Below are positions 25,399-33,545 of a DNA stretch of 64,000 nt, one piece after another. Numbering within the stretch: position 1 is the first letter of the stretch; every line of letters begins with the position of its first letter. Source of the stretch: Paraburkholderia hiiakae (GTDB lineage Bacteria; Pseudomonadota; Gammaproteobacteria; Burkholderiales; Burkholderiaceae); assembly GCF_904848665.1 (NCBI RefSeq), contig NZ_CAJHCQ010000006.1, forward strand, positions 326,141 to 390,140, written 5' to 3'. The notes under the pieces were generated by a model. It was not told where the DNA came from. It was given only the letters and a program-made list of their open reading frames with translations, and did not search any database. Both the position numbers and the translations under genes were made by a program.

Positions 25399-26172
25399 TC
25401 AAGGATTCGCAGGGATGGATTGCGCGAGACTCATCAGATTGAGCGGCGCGACGCGAATGAGGCCGCCGCGCGGGCTGTCGATATCGGCGATGAGCGTGAG
25501 TGACAGCGTGACCGTAATGGGCAGGACAAGCAGCAGTACGCGCCTGCCGACCTCGCCGTGCGCGCCGTAGCCCTGCATCAGGTTGCTGAAGATGGCGATG
25601 ACGATCATCAGCGACCACGCGGCGACGGGAATGCGATTGATCCACGCGGCCTGCGTGTAGCCCTGGGCGTTGATGACGTCGTTCATGCCGCCGACCACGA
25701 GCGCCATCACCGGATTTGGCTGCGCCTTCGCGGCGTCGCGCACGTTCGCCCAGAGCTGCGTCTGGAGCTCGCTGGTGTTGCGGTTGAGCTGATCGAGTCT
25801 GGCAGCGTCGTGCACAACATAGAACTGGATGCGCGCCTGAAGGTAGCGCGCGAGCAGTGCCTTGGTCTGGGCAGCCGTCTCGGCGCCAAGCAGATCGGCG
25901 CGCAGGTATTCCGTGCCGATCGCATTGGCTTCATCTTCCTCCAGGTTCTTGCGCTGGTCGTAGCGGCTCACGGCCATCGAGAGCGCGAACCCGATCAAGA
26001 GCGCGAGCAGCGTGAGCGTCGCGCCCTGCACGATCCTGTAGTTCTCGCGCGCCTCCTCGGCGAGCGGGAAGTGTCGGTGCAGTACGCTCGTGCCCAGCCC
26101 GGCGGCAAGCGGCAGTACCACGATCAGCACGATGAACAGAAGCGCAGGGCGCTGGAGGATGAGCGGCGTCAT
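25399..26172 (-). CDS. DUF4239-like (bestrophin-related) membrane protein
   Basis: A 257-aa protein with two hydrophobic segments at each end (LLFIVLIVVLPLAAGLG; GATLTLLALLIGFALSMA; VAAWSLMIVIAIFSNL; VLLLVLPITVTLSLTLI) and a charged middle containing RYDQRKNLEEDEANAIGTEYLRA. The pattern fits the DUF4239/bestrophin-like group, putative anion channels. ATG 26172 follows CGGAG. Function unproven. Confidence 0.7.
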   Translation of the reverse strand: MTPLILQRPALLFIVLIVVLPLAAGLGTSVLHRHFPLAEEARENYRIVQGATLTLLALLIGFALSMAVSRYDQRKNLEEDEANAIGTEYLRADLLGAETAAQTKALLARYLQARIQFYVVHDAARLDQLNRNTSELQTQLWANVRDAAKAQPNPVMALVVGGMNDVINAQGYTQAAWINRIPVAAWSLMIVIAIFSNLMQGYGAHGEVGRRVLLLVLPITVTLSLTLIADIDSPRGGLIRVAPLNLMSLAQSIPANP

Positions 26173-26298
26173 AAAGTCTCCGCGAGGCGCGTGAGAGGGA
26201 CGAAGGCGCTGCAATGCAAATCGGCGTCGCCCGCGTGAGGCGGGGCGACGCCGATTCTACGACACATCCGCGCGCCGGCGCGGGACGCTGTCAGCGCT

Positions 26299-27021
26299 TC
26301 AGCGCGCCGCGCGTTGCGGCCACAGCGTGCGGCCCCAGAACGTCAGCGAGCGGTCCCACGCGAGCTGTGCCCAGACCGGGTCGTACTGCGTGATGGCGAT
26401 GCGGGTCGGGCCCACGGCGGTCTCGTTCGCGAACGCGTGATGGGCAAGATAGCGATGGAATTCGACATCGACGTTGGCGTTCTTGAGCTTCGTTTCGAGC
26501 TCCGCCACGGTTTCGATGTTGAACGCCTGGTCCTGGGTCGCGAAGTGGCCGAGGACGGGTGCGGTGATCTTGCTCGCATCGATGTAGTCGAGCGGCGGGA
26601 AGCCGTACCACACCACGGCGCCCGAAAGGCCCGGGATCATGGTTGCCGCGAGCAGCGTGAGCGCGCCGCCCATGCAGTAGCCCGTCACGCCCACGCGGTC
26701 CGTGAGCGTCTTCAGATAATTGACCGCGCCGAACACGTCCTGCGAGGCCGCGTCGGCGAAGTCGAGACCCGTCATCAGATGGTGGGCCTCTTCCTGTTCG
26801 ACCGTGCTCTTGCCGCGATACAGGTCGGGCACGAGCGCGAGGTAGCCCGCCTGCGCGAGCCGGTCGGCCACGCCGCGGATCTGGTCGTTCAAACCCCACC
26901 ACTCCTGGATCACGACGATGGCGGGCGCGCCTTCGGTCTTTTCCGGCCTGGCGAGATAACCCTGGAGCGACTGGCCGTCAGGGCGGGTAAAGGAAATCAT
27001 GGAACCGGCGGACTGTTTCAT
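26299..27021 (-). CDS. Dienelactone hydrolase family protein
   Basis: A 240-aa alpha/beta hydrolase of the dienelactone hydrolase family. QEWWGLN supplies the Glu that controls the nucleophile, GYCMGGAL contains the nucleophilic Cys, and HHAFANE the His; the Asp lies near GHFATQDQAF. Dienelactone hydrolases open cis/trans-dienelactone to maleylacetate in chloroaromatic breakdown, but many chromosomal copies act on other lactones or esters and there are no chlorocatechol genes here. ATG 27021 is used; the frame is open to 27387 without family content. Confidence 0.85.
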   Translation of the reverse strand: MKQSAGSMISFTRPDGQSLQGYLARPEKTEGAPAIVVIQEWWGLNDQIRGVADRLAQAGYLALVPDLYRGKSTVEQEEAHHLMTGLDFADAASQDVFGAVNYLKTLTDRVGVTGYCMGGALTLLAATMIPGLSGAVVWYGFPPLDYIDASKITAPVLGHFATQDQAFNIETVAELETKLKNANVDVEFHRYLAHHAFANETAVGPTRIAITQYDPVWAQLAWDRSLTFWGRTLWPQRAAR

Positions 27022-27107
27022 TTGGGGCAACCCTCGGTGAGTCGGTTGAACGAAAGACGCAAGCATAGCGCTTGCGTACGGGATTTGTGTGTGTGCACCT
27101 GAGGCGC

Positions 27108-27263
27108 TCATTCGCCGATCAGATGCAGCACGATATCGCGCGTGTGCGCCGCGCGCCGATGTTCGAACACATAGATGCCCTGCCACGTGCCCAGCACGGG
27201 ACTGCCGTGCTCGACCGGAATCGAGAGCTGCGTGTGCGTGGCCGCGGCGCGTGGCTGGCGGGC
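27108..27263 (-). pseudogene. Remnant of a YjbQ-type protein (secondary thiamine-phosphate synthase family)
   Basis: About 51 C-terminal residues of the ~135-aa YjbQ family survive: the segment THTQLSIPVEHGSPVLGTWQ followed by GIYVFEHR and a VLHLIGE-like end is the family's conserved tail. The N-terminal two-thirds, including HTSASL and NENAD-type motifs, is absent; further upstream the DNA is promoter region of nfsB on the other strand. No start codon or ribosome site precedes the fragment. Confidence 0.7.
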
Positions 27264-27404
27264 CGTCACGGCAATTTGAACCTTCAAGCATAGCGCAGGT
27301 GCGCCCGACGCGCAGAACGCTCCCGCGGCCAGCGTACGATGCTGGTACGATGTCGGCCTGGCCGGCGACTGCCCCGGCCGAGCGCACACGAAGGAGAAAA
27401 CCGC

Positions 27405-28055
27405 TTGAACCTCACCCGCTTCGCGAAAGCACGCCACGCCACCAAGGCGTTCGATCCCGCCCGCAAGATTCCCGCCGCTGTCATCGATGAACTCAAGGAG
27501 CTGATCCGCTTCAGCCCTTCGTCGGTGAACTCGCAGCCGTGGCATTTCGTGCTGGCGCAAAGCGACGCTGCACGCGCGCGTATCGCCCGGGGCATGGAAG
27601 GTTTCGCATACAACGAACCGAAGGTCACGCGCGCCTCGCACGTGGTGGTGCTGTGCGTGCGCACCGACATGGACGAAGCCCACCTCGCCGACGTGCTCGC
27701 GCAGGAAGAAGCGGACGGCCGCTTCGCCAATGCCGAAGCGAAAGCGGGTCAGGAAAAGACGCGCTCGTTCTACGTCAACCTGCATCGCGAGCGCGATGAC
27801 CTGCCCGCGTGGATGGAGAAGCAGGCGTATCTCGCGCTCGGCACGCTGCTGATCGGCGCATCGACGCTCGAAATCGACGCCTGCCCGATGGAAGGCTTCG
27901 ACGCCCGTGCGCTCGACGAGGAACTGGGCCTGCGCGAGCAGGGCCTCACCGCGCTCGTGGTGATTGGCCTTGGCTACCGTGGTGCCGATGACTTCAACGC
28001 GAAGCTGCCGAAGTCGCGCTTGTCTGCGGCTTCGGTATTTACCGATCTGGGTTGA
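27405..28055 (+). CDS. nfsB: Oxygen-insensitive NAD(P)H nitroreductase / dihydropteridine reductase
   Basis: A 216-aa FMN enzyme matching E. coli NfsB along its length (217 aa there): RHATKAFDPARKIP, FSPSSVNSQPWHFV with FMN-contacting residues, NEPKVTRASHVVV, EEADGRFANAEAKAG, CPMEGFDARALDEELGL, DFNAKLPKSRL. It reduces nitroaromatics and quinones by two-electron steps. The start is TTG 27405, supported by AAGGAG 8 nt upstream and by the family N-terminus. Confidence 0.92.
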   Translation: MNLTRFAKARHATKAFDPARKIPAAVIDELKELIRFSPSSVNSQPWHFVLAQSDAARARIARGMEGFAYNEPKVTRASHVVVLCVRTDMDEAHLADVLAQEEADGRFANAEAKAGQEKTRSFYVNLHRERDDLPAWMEKQAYLALGTLLIGASTLEIDACPMEGFDARALDEELGLREQGLTALVVIGLGYRGADDFNAKLPKSRLSAASVFTDLG

Positions 28056-28143
28056 TTCGCGAAGGGTTTCGCCGCGCTCGCAGAAAGCGCGGCGATTGAC
28101 ACCGCCCGAAGCCACGCGGGAGCCGCATCAGGAGCATTCGTCC

Positions 28144-28599
28144 ATGCAGGGTATCAAACGCCGGGTTGTGTACCTCACGTTGTTCGAAGGCATCGCGATC
28201 CTGATTACCGGCTCGAGCTTCGCCTCGCTCTCGGGCAGCGGCATGAACCGCGCGGGCGCCGCGGCGGTGTTTTCCTCGCTGATCGCGGTGGGCTGGAACT
28301 TCGTCTACAACCTGCTGTTCGAGCGCTGGGAAGCGCGCCAGACGAAACGCGGCCGCAGCGTCGCGCGCCGCCTGGCGCATGCGGTCGGCTTCGAGGGCGG
28401 CCTCGTGGTGTTTCTCGTGCCGATGATCGCGCTCACGCTGCAAGTCCCGTTGATCGAGGCGTTCGTGATGGATATCGGGCTGTCGGTGTTCTTTCTCGTC
28501 TACAACTACGTCTACAACTTGATCTTCGATGCCGTGTTCGGGCTACCGGCCTCCGCCATGCCCGTGACGACCGCTTCGGAAACGCAACCGCGCGCGTAG
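28144..28599 (+). CDS. PACE-family multidrug efflux transporter
   Basis: A 151-aa inner-membrane protein with four helices in two repeats, typical of proteobacterial antimicrobial compound efflux (AceI-like) proteins. The paired signatures are clear: WNFVYNLLFERWE ending repeat one, RLAHAVGFEGGL opening repeat two, and YNYVYNLIFDAVFG at the end. The Glu in the first helix (LFEGIAI) is the expected proton-coupling residue. Family substrates include chlorhexidine and short diamines. ATG 28144 follows CAGGAG. Confidence 0.9.
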   Translation: MQGIKRRVVYLTLFEGIAILITGSSFASLSGSGMNRAGAAAVFSSLIAVGWNFVYNLLFERWEARQTKRGRSVARRLAHAVGFEGGLVVFLVPMIALTLQVPLIEAFVMDIGLSVFFLVYNYVYNLIFDAVFGLPASAMPVTTASETQPRA

Positions 28600-28614
28600 C
28601 GCGGGCTCTCTCGA

Positions 28615-30234
28615 TCAAGGACTTTGAGCCGCGCCCTGCGCCCGGCTCGCCTCCACGTTCGCCGGACGGCTCACACTCGCCGCCGGAACCGCAGCGCCGG
28701 AAGCCGGCGTCACCGCGCGTGTGGGATGCTGCGCATCGTGCAGCTGCCCGGACCAGCCGCCGCCCAGGTCGCCGATCAGCGAAGCCGCATCGAGCAGCCG
28801 CTGCTGCTGCACGTTCAGCGCGCTCTGCTGATTGGTCACCTGCGTGGCCAGCGCCGTGGCGACCGTCGTGTAGTCCACCGTTCCCGCCTCGTATTCGTTT
28901 TGCGCGATCTGCGCGCCGCGCGTCGCGTCGCGTACGGCGGCGTCGAGCACTTCGGCCTGCTGCGCGAGGATGCGCAGCCCGGAGAGATCGTTCTCCACAC
29001 CCTGAAACGCCGTCAGCACCGTGCCGCGGTAGTTCGCCACCGCCGCGTCATAGCCCGCGCGCGCGGCCGCCACCTGGCCGCTGCGCTGGCCGCCGTCGAA
29101 GATCGTCTGTGTCGCGCTCGCGCCGAGCGACCACACGTAGTTGCTCATGTGCAGCAGACCCGAAAGCGGCGACTGCGTGAAGCCATCGAGCGCGGTGAGC
29201 GAGATCGACGGATAGTACGCGGCCACCGCCACGCCGATCGCCGCGTTGGCCGACGCCATCTGGCGTTCGGCGGTCGCAATGTCGGGCCGCCGCTGCAGCA
29301 GCGTGGAGGGCACGCCGGCGGGAATGGCGGGCAGCGCGGGAAGCTGCGTGCTGTGCGGGATATCGACCTCTTCGGGGTTGCGGCCCACGAGCACCGCAAT
29401 GGCGTGCTCGTTTTGCGCACGCGCCACGCCCAGCGCGATCAGGCTCGCGCGGGCCGATTCGAGCTGCGTGCGCGCGGACACCAGATCGGACGGCGGGACG
29501 GTACCCGCCTGGTCCTGGTTGGCTACCACGCGCAGGAAGTCCGTGTACGCCTGCACGGTATGCGTGAGCAGGTCGATATCGGCGTCGGTGATACGTAGAT
29601 CGATCACGGCGTTCGCCAACGCGATTTGTTCGGATAACGTAGCGTTGGCCAACGTGGCCTCACTCGCCTGCGCCGTGGCCGACTGTTCCTCGATCTGGCG
29701 ACGCACCTGGCCCCAGAGGTCGATGTCCCAGCTCGCGTTGCCTTCGAGCGTGCCGCCGTTGACGATGCGCGCGCCGCTCGGCGTGGACGTGATGCTGCTC
29801 ACGCTGCTGAGCGTGCCCGTGGAGGAGCGCTCGCGCGCAAGGGAGCCGGTAATGCCGATGGTCGGAAAGAGGCTCGCACGCGCCACGCGCACTTCGGCGA
29901 GCGCTTCCTGGTAGTTGGCGTAGCTCTGCCGCACGGTCTGGTTCGACACCTCGACGAGCGGTTCCAGTTCATCGAGCAGCGGGTCCTGGAAGGCGGTCCA
30001 CCATTCGCCTTTGGGGCCTTGGGCCGCTTCGGGATCGGCCTGGGTCCAGCCGGGCAGCTCCTTCCAGGTGGCGGGCACGGCGACCTGGGGCCGGTGGTAA
30101 TCCGGCCCGACCATGCAGCCCGAGAGCAGCAGCGCGGCGGTGAGGGGCGCGAGCGGCAGCGTGCGCGTGGCCGCGCGTCCGGCGGCGGAGATCAGCATTC
30201 GCATGAGCGATGGGTTAAGGCGAGTCTTCATCAT
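28615..30234 (-). CDS. Outer-membrane efflux lipoprotein (NodT/OprM family)
   Basis: A 539-aa outer-membrane channel subunit. After a positively charged N-terminus and hydrophobic stretch comes the lipobox LLLSGCM, so the mature protein is lipidated. The two repeated OEP domains are visible (NQTVRQSYANYQEALAEVRVARASLFP; ATAERQMASANAAIGVAVAAYYPSISL). The C-terminus has a ~45-residue Ala/Pro-rich extension. It is the last gene of the RND operon; its ATG overlaps the stop of the upstream permease (ATGA). A second ATG at 30231 directly follows. Confidence 0.92.
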   Translation of the reverse strand: MMKTRLNPSLMRMLISAAGRAATRTLPLAPLTAALLLSGCMVGPDYHRPQVAVPATWKELPGWTQADPEAAQGPKGEWWTAFQDPLLDELEPLVEVSNQTVRQSYANYQEALAEVRVARASLFPTIGITGSLARERSSTGTLSSVSSITSTPSGARIVNGGTLEGNASWDIDLWGQVRRQIEEQSATAQASEATLANATLSEQIALANAVIDLRITDADIDLLTHTVQAYTDFLRVVANQDQAGTVPPSDLVSARTQLESARASLIALGVARAQNEHAIAVLVGRNPEEVDIPHSTQLPALPAIPAGVPSTLLQRRPDIATAERQMASANAAIGVAVAAYYPSISLTALDGFTQSPLSGLLHMSNYVWSLGASATQTIFDGGQRSGQVAAARAGYDAAVANYRGTVLTAFQGVENDLSGLRILAQQAEVLDAAVRDATRGAQIAQNEYEAGTVDYTTVATALATQVTNQQSALNVQQQRLLDAASLIGDLGGGWSGQLHDAQHPTRAVTPASGAAVPAASVSRPANVEASRAQGAAQSP

Positions 30235-33200
30235 GATGCGCTCTCATCGGCCTGACGATTCCACGGCAGGCGCGCGGCCCAGCGCGCGAGGCGTGCGCGC
30301 AGGCGGTCGAGGAACAGGTAAATCACTGGCGTGGTGTAGAGGGTAAAGACCTGGCTCAGGAGCAGGCCGCCCATGACCGTCACGCCGAGCGGCTGGCGCA
30401 GCGAAGCGCCCTGGCCGATGCCGATGGCGAGCGGCAGCGCGCCGAGCACGGCGGCGAAGGTCGTCATCATGATCGGGCGCAGCCGCACCACGGCGGCTTC
30501 GTGAATCGCGCGGCGCGCTTCCATGCCTTCGTTGCGCTGCAGCTGGATGGCGACGTCGACCATCATGATGCCGTTCTTCTTCACGATACCAATGAGCAGG
30601 ATGATGCCGATCATCGCGATCACCGAGAACGGCGTGCCGAAGATCAGCATGGCGAGGATCGCGCCAATGCCGGCCGAGGGCAGCGTGGAGAGGATCGTGA
30701 GCGGGTGGATGGTGTTTTCGTACAGTACGCCGAGCACGATATAGACGACGGCCAGCGCGGCGAGAATGAGCAGCGGGACGACGCCCATGGACTGCGCGTA
30801 GGCCTGAGCCGCGCCCGCGAACGCGCCGTGAATGGAGGCGGGCATGCCGATGTCGCGCTCGGCTTGCGCGATGATATCGCCGGCCTCGGAAAGCGAGCCG
30901 CCCTTGGGCAAGTTGAACGAAATCGTGCCCGCCACTTCCGTGCCCTGGTGATTGACCTGCGTGGCCGTATGGCGCGTTTTCCAGTCCATGAGCGCCATGA
31001 GCGGCACCATGGTTTCGGCGGCCGTACTGTCCGCGCTGCCGCTCGAGCTGCCGCCCTTGCTGTTGGCAATCGCGTTGTTTTGCTGGTTGGCCACCGCGTT
31101 GGCGTTGCGCTCGTTGGTTGCGGTGCCCGTTGCGGTGGTCGTGGTCACAGCCGTGAAAGGCGTGACGCCCGAGATGACGCTCGACGGCATCTGCGTTTGC
31201 GCCGCGCCGCTCGCGTTGCCCGCCGCGGTGCTCAGCCAGATATCCTGGAACGACTGCGGAAACTGCCAATACTGCGGCGCGACTTCCATCACGACGAAGT
31301 ATTGGTTGATCGCGTTGTAGATGGTCGAGACGGTGCGCTGGCCGAAGGCGTCGTAGAGCACGTTGTCCACCTGGTTCGGATCGAACCCATAGCGCTTGGC
31401 GGTCGAGCGCTGCACCGTCATGTAGGCCTCCAGACCGTTTTGCTGCAAGTCCGAATTCACGTCCGACATCTGGCCGCGGTGCTTGTTCAGCTCGTCCACG
31501 AGACGCGGCACCCAGGTGAAGAGGGCGTCGGCGTCGTCGCTCGTGAGCGTGTATTGATACTCGGCCGCCGACTGCCGTCCGCCGATCTGCAGATCCTGCT
31601 GCGCCTGCATGAACAACCGTGCGCCCGAAACGGCATTGAGCTTGGGGCGCAGGCGGTTCACGACCTCGGTGGCCGTCAGGCGCCGCTCGGAAAGCGGCTT
31701 CAGCTCGACGAACACGGTGGCCGTATTGAGTGCCCGCCCGCCCGTGAAGCCCGCCACCGACTGCACGGCAGGGTCGGCCTTCACGATGGCCTGCAGTTGC
31801 GCGAGCTTCTTCTCCATCGCCGTGAACGAAATGCTCTGGTCCGCAATGATCTGCCCGATCAGAATGCCGGTGTCCTGCTCGGGGAAGAACGTGCCGGAAA
31901 GCAGCCGCGCAAGAAACACGTTGCCGACCAGCAGCGCGAACAAGATGAAGATCGTGAGCCGCGCGTGATTGAGCGCGACGTCGAGCGTACGCGAATAGAA
32001 CTGCTTGAAGCGCTCGAACTGTGCGTTGATCCACACGGCCGCGCGCGAGGGCTTGCGGTGCAGCGCTTCGCGCTTGAGCACGTAGGCGCACATGGTGGGC
32101 GTGACGGTAAGCGAGATCACGAGCGAGATGAGGATCGCGATGGAGAGCGTCATCGCGAACTCGTGAAAGAGCAGGCCCACGATGCCGGGCATCAGCAGAA
32201 TGGGCAGGAACACGGCGATGAGCGAGAGGCTCATGGAGAGCACCGTGAAGCCGACTTCGCCCGCGCCTTTGAGCGCCGCATCCTTGGGCTCCATGCCGGC
32301 CTCGATGTGGCGCACGATGTTCTCCAGCACCACCACGGCGTCGTCCACCACGAAGCCGGTGCCGATGGTGAGCGCCATGAGCGAGAGATTGTCGATGCTG
32401 TAGCCGAGCAGGTACATGGGCCCGAACGTGCCCACGATGGAAAGCGGCAGCGCCACGGCGGGAATGAGCGTGGCGCGCGGCGAGAGCAGGAACACGAACA
32501 CCACGCCGATCACGAGCAGCACGGCAATGAAGAGTGTGCGCTCGGTGTCGGCCACGGAGGCGCGCACGGACTCGGAGCGGTCGATTGCCACGTCCACCTT
32601 GATCGTGGCGGGCAGCGCGGCTTCGATGGCGGGCAGGCGCGCGCGGATCTGCTGCACCGTCTTCACGACGTTACTGCCCGGCATCGGGTAGACGATCACG
32701 AGCACGGACGACTTGCCGTTGTAGAGGCCTGCGTTGCGGATGTTTTCGTTCGAATCGATGACCGAGGCCACGTCGCGCAGGAACACGGGCGAGCCGTTGC
32801 GATACGCGATCACGACGTCGCGGAACGGCGCGGCGTTGCTGATCTGGTCGTTCGAGATCACCGTGTAGCGCTGGTTGCCCTGATCGATGTGGCCTTTCGC
32901 GCTGTCGGCGTTGGCCGCGCCAATGGACGCGCGCACGTCTTCGAGCCCGATGCCGTAGCTGTTGAGCTTGCCCGGTTCCAGCTCCACGCGCACCGAGGGC
33001 AGCGCGCCGCCGCCCAGCGTGATCTGACCCACGCCGTCCACCTGCGAGAGCTGCTGCTGGATGACCGAATCGGCGGAATCGTAGAGCTGCGCCTTGGTGA
33101 GCGTTTCCGAGGTGAGCGCGAGCACCATGATCGGCGCGCTCGCAGGGTTGTACTGGCGGTAGGTCGGGTTGCTGCGCAGCGTAGTGGGCAGGTCGGCGCG

Positions 33201-33545
33201 CGCGGCCTGGATGGCGGCCTCTACGTCGCGCGCCGCGCCATTGATGTCGCGGTTCAGGCCGAACACGACCACGATGAGCGCCGAGCCCGTGTTGCTGATC
33301 GACGTGAGCTGGCTCACGTCGGCGATGGTGCCGAGGCGCCGCTCCAGCGGCTCGGCTACGGTCGACGCCATGATGTCCGGGCTCGCGCCCGCCATGTTGG
33401 CCTGCACCACGATCACCGGGTAGGCGATGTTGGGCAGCGGCGCGACCGGCAGCCGGAAAAAGGCGAGCGTCCCCGAAATGAGGATCGCGATCGCGAGAAG
33501 TGACGTCGCGACCGGCCGCCGGATGAAGAGCGCCGAGAGGTTCAC
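30231..33545 (-). CDS. mdtC: RND efflux permease, MdtC/MuxC-like, with a low-complexity insertion
   Basis: A 1104-aa hydrophobe/amphiphile RND permease, proton-driven. It starts MNLSALFIRRPVATSLLAIA, has the fourth-helix Asp pair in TGFVVDDAVVVLENI, and a C-terminal GIGQGASLRQPLGVTVMGGL. Family members are about 1030-1040 residues; the excess is mostly one insertion at roughly residues 772-845, rich in Thr, Ala, Asn, Ser and Gln, in the second periplasmic region. In MdtB/MdtC and MuxB/MuxC systems the two different permeases form a mixed trimer. Its ends overlap both neighbours by 4 nt. Confidence 0.9.
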   Translation of the reverse strand: MNLSALFIRRPVATSLLAIAILISGTLAFFRLPVAPLPNIAYPVIVVQANMAGASPDIMASTVAEPLERRLGTIADVSQLTSISNTGSALIVVVFGLNRDINGAARDVEAAIQAARADLPTTLRSNPTYRQYNPASAPIMVLALTSETLTKAQLYDSADSVIQQQLSQVDGVGQITLGGGALPSVRVELEPGKLNSYGIGLEDVRASIGAANADSAKGHIDQGNQRYTVISNDQISNAAPFRDVVIAYRNGSPVFLRDVASVIDSNENIRNAGLYNGKSSVLVIVYPMPGSNVVKTVQQIRARLPAIEAALPATIKVDVAIDRSESVRASVADTERTLFIAVLLVIGVVFVFLLSPRATLIPAVALPLSIVGTFGPMYLLGYSIDNLSLMALTIGTGFVVDDAVVVLENIVRHIEAGMEPKDAALKGAGEVGFTVLSMSLSLIAVFLPILLMPGIVGLLFHEFAMTLSIAILISLVISLTVTPTMCAYVLKREALHRKPSRAAVWINAQFERFKQFYSRTLDVALNHARLTIFILFALLVGNVFLARLLSGTFFPEQDTGILIGQIIADQSISFTAMEKKLAQLQAIVKADPAVQSVAGFTGGRALNTATVFVELKPLSERRLTATEVVNRLRPKLNAVSGARLFMQAQQDLQIGGRQSAAEYQYTLTSDDADALFTWVPRLVDELNKHRGQMSDVNSDLQQNGLEAYMTVQRSTAKRYGFDPNQVDNVLYDAFGQRTVSTIYNAINQYFVVMEVAPQYWQFPQSFQDIWLSTAAGNASGAAQTQMPSSVISGVTPFTAVTTTTATGTATNERNANAVANQQNNAIANSKGGSSSGSADSTAAETMVPLMALMDWKTRHTATQVNHQGTEVAGTISFNLPKGGSLSEAGDIIAQAERDIGMPASIHGAFAGAAQAYAQSMGVVPLLILAALAVVYIVLGVLYENTIHPLTILSTLPSAGIGAILAMLIFGTPFSVIAMIGIILLIGIVKKNGIMMVDVAIQLQRNEGMEARRAIHEAAVVRLRPIMMTTFAAVLGALPLAIGIGQGASLRQPLGVTVMGGLLLSQVFTLYTTPVIYLFLDRLRARLARWAARLPWNRQADESAS

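Noticed and set aside
27264..28115. Minus-strand open frame opposite nfsB that runs into the YjbQ-like tail
   Set aside because: The part opposite nfsB has antisense composition and no family content; only the last ~51 residues are real homology, hence annotated as a remnant.
30501..33503. 1000-residue plus-strand open frame opposite the MdtC-like permease
   Set aside because: It is extremely His/Arg/Asp-rich, typical of the antisense of GC-rich coding DNA, and the minus strand encodes a clear RND permease.
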